Source of the DNA: Hyphomicrobiales bacterium
GTDB taxonomy: Bacteria; Pseudomonadota; Alphaproteobacteria; Rhizobiales; Xanthobacteraceae
Length of the DNA stretch: 6,707 nucleotides
Direction: 5' to 3'
Assembly (NCBI GenBank): GCA_021730825.1
Contig: JAKFYO010000327.1
Location: forward strand, 1 to 6,707
Under the pieces are notes generated by a model that saw nothing but the letters and a program-made list of their open reading frames with translations, had not been told where the DNA came from and did not search any database. Shown one piece after another: positions 1 to 5,949 of the stretch. Made by a program: the position numbers and the translations under genes. Position 1 is the first letter of the stretch, and every line of letters starts with the position of its first letter.

Positions 1-303
1 GAACGGCATGTCGAGTTGCGTCATCAGCACGGCCGAGACGTAAGCGCCGATGGCGTAGAAAGCGCTGTGCCCCAGCGAGAACTGGCCATTGAAGCCGGTC
101 AGCAGATTCAGGCCTGCAATCGCAATCGCATAGATCAGAAGCTGCGTGATCTGGAAGGTGAAAACCCCCGACGCGCAAAGCGGAAAGATCGCGCCGGCAG
201 TCAATACAAGAATAAAGCCGGCGAGTTTCCAGTTCTCGCCGAGCGTAATGACGGTCGCGCCGATCGCGGCGATGACGGATGTGACGGGAGTGCTCGTTTT
301 CAT
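1..303 (-). CDS. livM: LivM-type ABC transporter permease (partial, N-terminal 101 residues)
   Basis: Inner-membrane permease of a branched-chain-amino-acid-type (HAAT) ABC importer, the usual partner of LivH in the heterodimeric channel. The reading frame starts at ATG 303 and stays open to the left edge, giving 101 residues of a protein normally about 300 or more long, so the C-terminal part is outside the window. A hydrophobic stretch lies at about residues 26-45, followed by the LivM family signature at about 66-90 (NLLTGFNGQFSLGHSAFYAI, then GAYVSA), which is diagnostic for this permease. The start is 4 nt downstream of the livH stop codon and has no clear Shine-Dalgarno sequence, so translation is probably coupled to livH. 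It is the last gene of the liv run seen here. The family assignment is secure; the imported substrate is not shown by the sequence. Confidence 0.9.
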   Translation of the reverse strand, partial: MKTSTPVTSVIAAIGATVITLGENWKLAGFILVLTAGAIFPLCASGVFTFQITQLLIYAIAIAGLNLLTGFNGQFSLGHSAFYAIGAYVSAVLMTQLDMPF

Positions 304-307
304 GGCG

Positions 308-1183
308 CTACACCCGGCTCACGATTCTGCGGCCGAAGAGGCCGCTGGGCTTCAGGGTCAGCACCAGAATGATCAGCGCCAGCGCGATGGAAAGTTTCAT
401 CTCCGCGCCGAAATGCGGAACGAAGGACGCAAGGTTCTCGATCACGCCCACCGCAAAGCCGCCAAACACCGCGCCGCCCGGACTTGTGAGCCCGCCCACG
501 ACGGCACCGGCAAAGCCGTAAAGCAAGATCGTCACCATCATGTTCGGCTCGAGGAACACGACCGGCGCGATCATCATGCCAGCCACCGCCCCGATTGCCG
601 CCGCCATGCCCCAGCCGAGCGCATTCATGAAGCCGACGCGGATGCCGACAAGCCGCGCGGAATCCGGATTGGCCGATGCCGCACGCATGGCAAGACCGAC
701 GCGGGTGTAGCGGAAGAAAAGATAGAGCAGGCCGAGCATGATGCCGGTGACCCCGATCATGCCCGCGCCATGCGCGCTCAAGAGACCCTCGCCAAGAACC
801 GGCTTGGTACCGAACGGCGTCGGGAACGGCTTAATCGTGAATTCCCAGATGAAGCCCGCCATCGAATTGATGATCGCAAACAGCGCGATGAAAATGACGA
901 TGTGGCTCAGCACGGGCGCATTATGCACCGGCTTGAACACCGTGCGTTCGATTGCGTAGCCGAGCACGAAGGAGATTGCGATGGTGATGAAGAACGCGCC
1001 CCAATATGGCGTGCCCCACTGCATCAACTGCCAGGCGATATAGGTCGAGAACATCGCCATTTCGCCTTGCGCGAAATTCAGATGGTCGATGGCCTGGTAA
1101 ATCATCACGATGGACAGCGCGATGCAGGCATAGATCGCGCCGGTGGCTAAACCGCCGATGATTTGTTGTACGACTTGTTCCAT
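308..1183 (-). CDS. livH: LivH-type ABC transporter permease
   Basis: Complete 291-residue inner-membrane permease of the HAAT family, matching the usual LivH length of about 290. The N-terminal family signature is at residues 11-41 (GLATGAIYACIALSIVMIYQ, then AIDHLNFAQGE). Several hydrophobic spans follow, for example about 62-78, 93-112, 141-157, 190-210, 217-245 and 264-277. The cytoplasmic loop that contacts the ATPases is at about 159-181 (YTRVGLAMRAASANPDSARL, then VGI). It starts with ATG 9 nt after the livF stop, and its ribosome binding site (GAGGAA) overlaps that stop codon, a typical operon junction. It is expected to pair with LivM and the LivG/LivF ATPases. Next to acyl-CoA catabolic genes the cargo may be an organic acid rather than leucine, isoleucine or valine; that is inference. 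Confidence 0.95.
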   Translation of the reverse strand: MEQVVQQIIGGLATGAIYACIALSIVMIYQAIDHLNFAQGEMAMFSTYIAWQLMQWGTPYWGAFFITIAISFVLGYAIERTVFKPVHNAPVLSHIVIFIALFAIINSMAGFIWEFTIKPFPTPFGTKPVLGEGLLSAHGAGMIGVTGIMLGLLYLFFRYTRVGLAMRAASANPDSARLVGIRVGFMNALGWGMAAAIGAVAGMMIAPVVFLEPNMMVTILLYGFAGAVVGGLTSPGGAVFGGFAVGVIENLASFVPHFGAEMKLSIALALIILVLTLKPSGLFGRRIVSRV

Positions 1184-1192
1184 CGTTCTTCC

Positions 1193-1906
1193 TCAGTAAC
1201 CGAGATAGGCGCGGCGGATGTTTTCATCCGCGCTGAGTTGTTTTGCCGGGCCCGACATCACGACGCGGCCGGTCTCCAAAAGATAAGCGTGATCGGCGAG
1301 TTCGAGCGCGAGCGAAGCGTTCTGCTCGACCAGAAACATCGAGACTTTTTCCTTCTGATTCAGCGTGCGAAGGATCTCGAACATTTCCTGCACGATCAGC
1401 GGCGCAAGGCCGAAGGAAGGCTCGTCCAAGAGCATCACTTTGGGCCGCAACATCAGCGCGCGGCCGATCGCAAGCATCTGTTGCTCGCCGCCGGAAAGCG
1501 TTCCGGCCTGCTGGCGGAAGCGCTCTTTCAGCCGCGGAAAATACGCAAAAACCCGTTCTACATCAGCGGAAATCTGACCCGCCGGCTGCGTGATGCCGCC
1601 GAGTTGCAGGTTTTCCTCGACGGTCTGGCGCACGAAGGTGCCGCGGCCTTCGGGCACATGCGCGACCCCGAGACGCACGATGTCCGCGGTTTCCTTGTTC
1701 GAGATCAGCTTGCCGTCGAAGCGGATTTCGCCGCTGGTTTTCACCATCGCGGAAAGCGCGCGGAGCGTCGTGGTTTTGCCGGCACCGTTCGCGCCTAAAA
1801 GAGTGGTGATGCCGCCGGCATGCATGTCGAAGTTGAGATCGTAGAGAATTTGCGTCGGGCCATAGAAGGCACGGAGGTTTTTTGCGCTGAGTAACGGCGT
1901 GCTCAT
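1193..1906 (-). CDS. livF: LivF-type ABC transporter ATP-binding protein
   Basis: Complete 237-residue cytoplasmic ATPase, the normal length for LivF. Visible motifs are Walker A at 38-46 (GANGAGKTT), the family segment VPEGRGTF at 84-91 in the Q-loop region, the ABC signature LSGGEQQ at 137-143 and Walker B MLLDEP at 158-163. VEQN at 193-196 places Gln where most ABC ATPases have the switch histidine. VPEGR and VEQN are both normal for LivF and separate it from LivG. The start ATG overlaps the livG stop codon by 4 nt (ATGA at 1906-1903), with a GGGAG element upstream, so translational coupling with livG is likely. It would form the ATPase heterodimer with LivG and power LivH/LivM. No defect is visible. 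Confidence 0.95.
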   Translation of the reverse strand: MSTPLLSAKNLRAFYGPTQILYDLNFDMHAGGITTLLGANGAGKTTTLRALSAMVKTSGEIRFDGKLISNKETADIVRLGVAHVPEGRGTFVRQTVEENLQLGGITQPAGQISADVERVFAYFPRLKERFRQQAGTLSGGEQQMLAIGRALMLRPKVMLLDEPSFGLAPLIVQEMFEILRTLNQKEKVSMFLVEQNASLALELADHAYLLETGRVVMSGPAKQLSADENIRRAYLGY

Positions 1907-2733
1907 TTCTTGCCGCTCCCTAGATAAGCGCGGATTACTTCGGGGTCTTTCTGCACCTCGGCCGGCGTACCTTCACTAATCTTCTTGCCGAAATCGAGCG
2001 CGACAACCTTGTCGGAAATCGACATCACAAGGCTCATGTGATGCTCGACCAGGAGCACAGTGACGCCGCGATCGTCCCTGATTTGCTTGATCAGATCGCC
2101 CAGTTCGCCAACTTCGTGATGCGTCAGACCGGCCGCCGGTTCATCGAGCAGCAACAGCCGTGGCTTCGCTGCAAGCGCGCGTGCGAGTTCGACGCGCTTC
2201 TGCGTGCCGATCGGCAGACCCGATACCAGCGTGTCGGCCACCTTGCGCAATTCGAGATAATCGACGATCCCGCACGCCTGCGCGTCGATCTCTTTCTCCT
2301 GCTTGCGAACCCAGGGCAGACGGAGGGAATCGCTGAAATAGTCGCTCTTCGTGACCGGATGAAACCCGACTTTGATGTTGTCGAGTACGGTCATGTTCTT
2401 GAACAACGCCAGATTCTGGAAGGTGCGCGCAATTCCAAGGCCCGCGATGTGATGCGGGGCGAGCTTGAGAATGGATTTCCCGTCGAAGGCGATGTCGCCC
2501 GAATTCGGCGTGTAGAGCCGGCTCAGGCAGTTGAACATCGTGGTTTTGCCGGCGCCGTTCGGGCCGATCAGGCCGAGAATTGTGCCTTCGCTCTGATCGA
2601 AGGAAATTCCGTCCAGCGCAACGATGCCGCCGAAGCGCACACCAACGCTCTTCACCGAAAGAATGGTGCCGGCTGACCTCGATTTCCTTGCTGCGTTTGA
2701 CGCCGAGCTTTCGGCTACACGCACGTCCATCAT
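1903..2733 (-). CDS. livG: LivG-type ABC transporter ATP-binding protein
   Basis: Complete 276-residue ATPase. Motifs are Walker A GPNGAGKTT at 57-65, Q-loop Gln106 in ARTFQNLALF, the LivG form of the signature (LPIGTQKR, 173-180) in place of LSGGQ, Walker B LLLLDEP at 193-199, and the switch histidine His231 in VEHH. An extra tail of about 24 residues rich in Ser, Ala and Arg precedes the point where most LivG proteins begin (around TILSVKSVGVRFGG at 23-36). Two ATG codons in tandem (2733 and 2730) are the only reasonable starts, since upstream in-frame codons up to the TAA at 2766-2764 include no ATG, GTG or TTG. Neither ATG has a Shine-Dalgarno sequence and both lie in a hairpin arm. A short upstream ORF ending across them may supply ribosomes by coupling. 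The gene is 73 nt downstream of the iclR stop and is probably in the same transcript. Confidence 0.93.
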   Translation of the reverse strand: MMDVRVAESSASNAARKSRSAGTILSVKSVGVRFGGIVALDGISFDQSEGTILGLIGPNGAGKTTMFNCLSRLYTPNSGDIAFDGKSILKLAPHHIAGLGIARTFQNLALFKNMTVLDNIKVGFHPVTKSDYFSDSLRLPWVRKQEKEIDAQACGIVDYLELRKVADTLVSGLPIGTQKRVELARALAAKPRLLLLDEPAAGLTHHEVGELGDLIKQIRDDRGVTVLLVEHHMSLVMSISDKVVALDFGKKISEGTPAEVQKDPEVIRAYLGSGKK

Positions 2734-2753
2734 CGCGATGTAAAGCGATGATG
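2728..2753 (-). repeat. 9-bp inverted repeat (hairpin) over the livG start codons
   Basis: Arms CATCATCGC (2728-2736) and GCGATGATG (2745-2753) are perfect inverted repeats separated by 8 nt. In the minus-strand transcript the 3' arm reads GCGAUGAUG and contains both candidate livG AUG codons, so the folded form would hide the start site. Within it, 2731-2740 (CATCGCGATG) is also a perfect 10-bp palindrome, so a protein-binding site in DNA is an alternative reading. There is no U-tract after the hairpin, which argues against an intrinsic terminator. Confidence 0.55.
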
Positions 2754-2774
2754 CAGATTCTTCTTACTGCCCAC
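2730..2774 (-). CDS. Possible 14-residue leader ORF coupled to livG
   Basis: Short reading frame in the iclR-livG gap: GTG start at 2774, then GGC AGT AAG and so on, giving MGSKKNLHHRFTSR with TGA at 2732-2730. A purine-rich ribosome binding site (AGGGGAAGG, 2787-2779) precedes it at good spacing, whereas livG has none. Its stop codon shares one base with the second livG ATG (TGATG), the classic geometry of termination-reinitiation. Translation of its two His codons would also open the 5' arm of the hairpin that holds the livG start codons. The peptide has no run of branched-chain codons, so it does not look like an attenuation sensor. At this length chance is a serious alternative, and I know of no homologue. 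Confidence 0.35.
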   Translation of the reverse strand: MGSKKNLHHRFTSR

Positions 2775-2778
2775 GTTG

Positions 2779-2787
2779 CCTTCCCCT
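2779..2787 (-). promoter_or_regulatory. Ribosome binding site in the iclR-livG gap
   Basis: AGGGGAAGG read on the minus strand is the only strong Shine-Dalgarno-like sequence between iclR and livG. It is about 46 nt from the livG ATG, too far to serve it directly, but 4-8 nt from the GTG of the short leader ORF. This is the main reason to consider that ORF translated. Confidence 0.4.
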
Positions 2788-2806
2788 GGCTAAAGCGTTT
2801 CTTCCC

Positions 2807-3682
2807 TCAACCGCCGCTTATTGCGGCTTCTATATTTTTTGCGAGATTAACGAGACGCGGCCCGACTTCCCCTTCGAGCTTTTCTCGCGACGTTTGATAG
2901 ACATTGGCGCCGCAGTTGAATGCGTAAACGCCCGAGTCATCCGGCGGGATCAGCGGCACGCCGACGGCGAACACGTCTTTCTCCCAATCGCCGAATGAAG
3001 TGGTGAACCCGCGCTCGGCAAGATCGCGGATCGCTTTTTCAATACCCGCTTTCACCTGCGGCCAGTTTTCCGCGGCGTGGCGCTTGATGTGGCCCATGAG
3101 CCAATCGCGCTCGTCTTCCGGAAGGGCCGCGATCAATGCGCGGCCCATCGCGGTGGTCGCAATCGGAATACGCGAGCCGAGATTGAGGCGCAGCAAACCA
3201 TCGGATTTCGAGCGGCAATGCTCGATGTAGATCAAGTGCATGCGGTCGCGGCTGCCGAGCGCGACAGATGCGCCGGCGTAATTCGCAAATTCCTGCATTT
3301 GTTTGCGCGCAACCTGACGAATGCGCAGGTTCGCGAGCGTCGAATAGCCGATGGAGAGTGCCGCGGGCGCCAGCGAATACTTTCCGAGCCGCTCGACATG
3401 CGTCAGATAGCCGAGCTTGGTCAGGGTGTAGGTCAGACGCGAGATCGTGGTCTTCGGCAGACCCGTGCGTTCGGCAATTTCGTTGTTACCGAGCAGCCAT
3501 TCGCCAGGCGTAAATGCGCGCAGCACATCCAGGCCGCGCGCCAGCGCCACCACAAATTTACGGTCGTTGCCTTCGTCGAGTTCGGTGAACTGACTGTCGG
3601 TACGCTTCGTTACTGCACTCGGACTATGCACGCCTAAGCCCCTGCTCTTATGCGCGAACTTGATTGACTTCAATGCGACCAC
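2807..3682 (-). CDS. IclR-family transcriptional regulator
   Basis: Cytoplasmic DNA-binding regulator. In the 291-residue form, the N-terminal winged helix-turn-helix spans about 45-107 (ALARGLDVLRAF, then NNEIAERTGLPKTTISRLTY, a wing ending KYSLAPAALSIG). A linker helix follows, then the IclR effector domain to the C-terminus, with the typical LGSRIPIATTAMGRALIAAL at 168-187 and the conserved ERGF and FAVGVPL segments at 223-243. The full frame starts at GTG 3682 with only a weak ribosome binding site. GTG 3631 (274 residues, closer to the usual 250-270) has AGGGG 7 nt upstream and loses only a poorly structured tail, so it may be the true start. The gene heads the liv operon and diverges from the acyl-CoA genes. 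It probably regulates both units and itself through the palindromes at 3705-3731. Its effector is unknown, plausibly a pathway acid or CoA ester. Confidence 0.93.
   Translation of the reverse strand: MVALKSIKFAHKSRGLGVHSPSAVTKRTDSQFTELDEGNDRKFVVALARGLDVLRAFTPGEWLLGNNEIAERTGLPKTTISRLTYTLTKLGYLTHVERLGKYSLAPAALSIGYSTLANLRIRQVARKQMQEFANYAGASVALGSRDRMHLIYIEHCRSKSDGLLRLNLGSRIPIATTAMGRALIAALPEDERDWLMGHIKRHAAENWPQVKAGIEKAIRDLAERGFTTSFGDWEKDVFAVGVPLIPPDDSGVYAFNCGANVYQTSREKLEGEVGPRLVNLAKNIEAAISGG
3639..3643 (-). promoter_or_regulatory. Ribosome binding site supporting the inner iclR start
   Basis: AGGGG read on the minus strand, 7 nt before GTG 3631. It is better placed and closer to the consensus than anything before GTG 3682, and so favours the shorter IclR protein. 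Confidence 0.4.
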
Positions 3683-3701
3683 TTTCTAGCTTTCGCGTCA
3701 A
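3673..3701 (-). promoter_or_regulatory. Candidate iclR-liv promoter
   Basis: TTGACG (3701-3696, minus strand) is a close match to the sigma-70 -35 box. A weak -10-like TCGCAT follows after 17 bp (3678-3673). Transcription would then begin around 3665, downstream of GTG 3682 but upstream of GTG 3631, consistent with the shorter regulator. The -35 box lies directly next to the operator-like palindromes, as expected for autoregulation. The -10 match is poor, so confidence is low. Confidence 0.3.
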
Positions 3702-3704
3702 GAA

Positions 3705-3731
3705 TGCAGAACAATGTTCCGCAATGCGGAA
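3705..3731. promoter_or_regulatory. Overlapping palindromes, probable IclR-type operator
   Basis: Two interlocked dyads lie in the divergent iclR-pimF intergenic region. The first, 3705-3723 (TGCAGAACAATGTTCCGCA), is palindromic except for one mismatched pair and the central base. The second, 3717-3731 (TTCCGCAATGCGGAA), is a perfect 15-bp palindrome around a central A. Together they give three half-sites: TGCAGAA (3705), TTCCGCA inverted (3717) and TGCGGAA (3725). The centres, 3714 and 3724, are 10 bp apart, about one helical turn. IclR-family operators are typically palindromes of about 15 bp, and PcaU is known to use a palindrome plus an extra direct repeat. Binding by the adjacent regulator is inferred. 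Confidence 0.6.
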
Positions 3732-3758
3732 TTGCCCTTTGGGCGCTGCAAAAGTGCC

Positions 3759-3787
3759 TTGAGAGGGGAACGGGTCGCAGCCAAACT
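3759..3787 (+). promoter_or_regulatory. Weak candidate promoter for the acyl-CoA operon
   Basis: TTGAGA (3759-3764) resembles a -35 box and is followed after 17 bp by CAAACT (3782-3787), a poor -10. The AT-rich TAAAAT at 3787-3792 is a better -10 sequence but badly spaced from that -35. It would leave a 5' leader of about 50 nt before GTG 3847. A weak promoter with the operator upstream would suit activation by the IclR protein, but the match is marginal. Confidence 0.2.
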
Positions 3788-3834
3788 AAAATCCGCTACG
3801 CTCCGGGCAAAAGAAAAGACCACCGGGAAACGCC

Positions 3835-3840
3835 AAGGAA
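3835..3840 (+). promoter_or_regulatory. Ribosome binding site fixing the GTG start of the fusion enzyme
   Basis: AAGGAA lies 6 nt upstream of GTG 3847. There is no suitable ATG nearby in frame, and the residues after this GTG begin directly with the hydratase fold, so this site decides the start. Confidence 0.65.
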
Positions 3841-3846
3841 AACAAA

Positions 3847-5949
3847 GTGAGCGATCCAGTAACGCTGCGCCGCGAAGGCGCTATTGCCGTTATCACCGTC
3901 GACAACCCGCCCGTGAACGCGCTGAAGCATGCGGTGCGCGCGGGCTTGCAGAAATGTTTCAAGGAAGCCGATGCCGACGCGAACGTGCAGGCGATCGTGC
4001 TCACTTGTGCGGGCCGCACTTTCATCGCGGGCGCCGATATCACCGAATTCGGCAAGCCGCCGATGGCACCGAGCCTGATCGAAGCGATCACCGACATTGA
4101 TAATGTGTCGAAGCCGACTGTCGCCGCGATTCACGGCACCGCGCTTGGCGGCGGCCTGGAAGTCGCGCTCGGCTGCAATTACCGCGTCGCCAGCAAGGAC
4201 GCGAAGCTCGGCCTTCCCGAAATCAAACTCGGACTCATTCCGGGTGCAGGCGGCACGCAACGTCTGCCGCGCTTGATCGGAATCGAGAAAGCGCTTCCGA
4301 TTATTCTGAGCGGCAATCCGATTTCTGCCAGCCAAGCGCTGCAAGACGGTCTCGTGGACGAAATCGTGGAAGGCGACCTTCTCGCCGGCGCGATTGCTTT
4401 TGCTAAGCGCCTCGCAAGCGAACAGCTCTCGCTGAAACGCGCGAGCCGGATGGAAGACAAGCTCACCGAGTTTCGCAAGAACCCCGAGAAGTTCAACGAG
4501 ATTGCTGCCAAAGCCGTCGGCCGCAACAAGGGCCTGAAAGCCCCGATGGCCGCGGTCGAAGCCGTGAAGATGACGCTGAGCGTTCCCTTCGAGGAAGCGC
4601 TGAAGCGCGAGCGCAACATGTTCATCGAGCTGCTTGTCACGGATGAATCGAAATCCCAGCGCCACGCCTTCTTCGCCGAGCGCGAAGCGACCAAAGTGCT
4701 CGACATGCCCGCCGATACCAAAGCGCGCGAAGTAAAGCAGGCGGCCGTGATCGGCGGCGGCACCATGGGTGGCGGCATTGCGATGTGTTTCGCAAATGCC
4801 GGCATTCCGGTGACGCTGATCGAGACCACCGACGAGTTTCTGAAGAACGGTCTCGCAAAGATCAGAACGAATTACGAGAACACCGCGAAACGCGGTGGCA
4901 TGACCGAAGCCGACGTCGAGAAGCGCATGTCGCTGATTAGGGGCGCAGTCGGCTTGGAGGGCACCAAGGACGCGGACATGGTGATCGAAGCCGTGTTCGA
5001 GGAAATGGGCTTGAAGAAAGAAATCTTCGGCAAGCTGGACAAGATCACAAAGAAAGGCGCGATCCTCGCCACCAACACTTCCACGCTGGACGTGAACGAA
5101 ATCGCGAACTCGACCTCGCGGCCGCAGGACGTGATCGGGATGCACTTTTTCAGTCCCGCGAACATCATGAAGTTGCTCGAGATCGTGCGTGGTGAAAAAT
5201 CCGCGCTCGACGCAATCCAGACCGCGATCACGGTCGGCCGCAAGATTGCAAAAGTGCCCGTGGTTGTTGGGGTTTGCTACGGCTTCGTGGGAAATCGCAT
5301 GTTGCATCGCCGCGGCGTACAGGCGGATCGTCTCGTCTTGGAAGGCGCGCTGCCACAGGAAGTCGATGCAGCGACGCTTGAATTCGGTTTCCCGATGGGC
5401 CCGTTCGCGATGGGCGATCTTGCCGGCATCGATATCGGCTGGCGCATCCGCCGCGCGCGCGGGGAGCGCAACGAAGTCGCGGACACGCTCGCAGAAGCCG
5501 GACGCTTCGGCCAGAAGACCGGCAAAGGCTACTATATATATGAGAAGGGTTCGCGGACGCCTATCCCCGATCCGGAAGTCGAGAAGATCATTCTGGATGC
5601 TTCGGCCAAGAAAGGCATCAAGCGCCGACCGATCTCGAAACAGGAAATCATCGAGCGCACGGTCTATCCGATGATCAACGAGGGTGCGCGAATCCTTGAA
5701 GAAGAAATCGCATCGCGCCCCGGCGATGTCGATGTGATCTGGCTCTATGGCTATGGCTGGCCGGTGTGGCGCGGCGGCCCGATGCATTACGCAGATACGG
5801 TGGGCCTGAAGCATGTGCGCGATCGCCTCGCGCATTACGCGAAGGAAAGCGGCGACAAGACACTTGAGCCCGCGAAACTCCTCGATCGGTTGGCCAACGA
5901 AGGCAAAACTTTCGCTTCGCTCGCGACAGAGATGAAGAAGGCGTCATGA
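3847..5949 (+). CDS. pimF: Enoyl-CoA hydratase / 3-hydroxyacyl-CoA dehydrogenase fusion (PimF/FadB-like)
   Basis: Bifunctional beta-oxidation enzyme of 700 residues. It hydrates 2-enoyl-CoA to 3-hydroxyacyl-CoA and oxidises that to 3-ketoacyl-CoA with NAD+. The N-terminal crotonase domain (about 1-190) has FIAGADITEF at 59-68 and both catalytic glutamates, Glu105 in GGGLEVAL and Glu125 in LPEIKLGL. The dehydrogenase begins near 297 with the NAD motif GGGTMGGG (303-310), then EAVFEEM (381-387), ATNTSTL (408-414), the catalytic pair His433 (MHFFSPANIMK) and Glu445, and NRM at 483-485. C-terminal dehydrogenase subdomains follow (GFPMGPFAMGDLAG at 514-527; GYGWPVWRGGPMHY at 635-648). All key residues are intact. 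Start is GTG with AAGGAA upstream. The next gene, an acyl-CoA ligase, overlaps its stop by 4 nt, the pimF-pimA order of R. palustris. Enzyme class is certain; the pim assignment over a general fadB/fadJ role is moderate. Confidence 0.95.
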   Translation: MSDPVTLRREGAIAVITVDNPPVNALKHAVRAGLQKCFKEADADANVQAIVLTCAGRTFIAGADITEFGKPPMAPSLIEAITDIDNVSKPTVAAIHGTALGGGLEVALGCNYRVASKDAKLGLPEIKLGLIPGAGGTQRLPRLIGIEKALPIILSGNPISASQALQDGLVDEIVEGDLLAGAIAFAKRLASEQLSLKRASRMEDKLTEFRKNPEKFNEIAAKAVGRNKGLKAPMAAVEAVKMTLSVPFEEALKRERNMFIELLVTDESKSQRHAFFAEREATKVLDMPADTKAREVKQAAVIGGGTMGGGIAMCFANAGIPVTLIETTDEFLKNGLAKIRTNYENTAKRGGMTEADVEKRMSLIRGAVGLEGTKDADMVIEAVFEEMGLKKEIFGKLDKITKKGAILATNTSTLDVNEIANSTSRPQDVIGMHFFSPANIMKLLEIVRGEKSALDAIQTAITVGRKIAKVPVVVGVCYGFVGNRMLHRRGVQADRLVLEGALPQEVDAATLEFGFPMGPFAMGDLAGIDIGWRIRRARGERNEVADTLAEAGRFGQKTGKGYYIYEKGSRTPIPDPEVEKIILDASAKKGIKRRPISKQEIIERTVYPMINEGARILEEEIASRPGDVDVIWLYGYGWPVWRGGPMHYADTVGLKHVRDRLAHYAKESGDKTLEPAKLLDRLANEGKTFASLATEMKKAS

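Noticed and set aside
146..1150. 334-codon open frame antisense to livM and livH
   Set aside because: The product is low-complexity, dominated by His, Arg, Asp and Ala, while the opposite strand encodes clear LivM and LivH permeases.
2038..2676. 212-codon plus-strand frame across livG
   Set aside because: Antisense shadow of an ATPase with complete Walker A, signature and Walker B motifs.
2756..2760. GATTC (CcrM-type GANTC methylation site) in the iclR-livG gap
   Set aside because: GANTC occurs at several places in the window, including inside genes, and nothing links this copy to a promoter.
2741..2797. Direct repeat TAAAGCG at 2741 and 2791 in the iclR-livG gap
   Set aside because: Only 7 bp long and not extended on either side, so chance is a sufficient explanation.
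2734..2806. Intrinsic terminator between iclR and livG
   Set aside because: The only hairpin present is not followed by a U-tract and overlaps the livG start, so read-through from iclR into livG is the simpler reading.
3734..3744. GCCC-TTT-GGGC mini inverted repeat beside the operator
   Set aside because: A 4-bp stem with a 3-nt loop is expected by chance in GC-rich DNA, and it has no U-tract or resemblance to the TGCGGAA half-sites.
3714..4100. 128-codon plus-strand frame starting in the intergenic operator region
   Set aside because: It lacks a ribosome binding site, runs out of frame across the N-terminus of the hydratase domain and has no recognisable motif.
5530..5541. Run of alternating T and A (TATATATAT) that resembles a -10 box
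   Set aside because: It encodes Tyr-Ile-Tyr in the conserved GKGYYIYE segment of the dehydrogenase, with no suitable -35 and no gene start downstream.
3796..5835. 679-codon open frame antisense to the hydratase/dehydrogenase fusion gene
   Set aside because: It is fully antisense to a gene with all catalytic motifs intact. Its product is rich in His, Arg, Asp and Ala without any recognisable domain, as expected for a shadow frame opposite a GC-rich gene.
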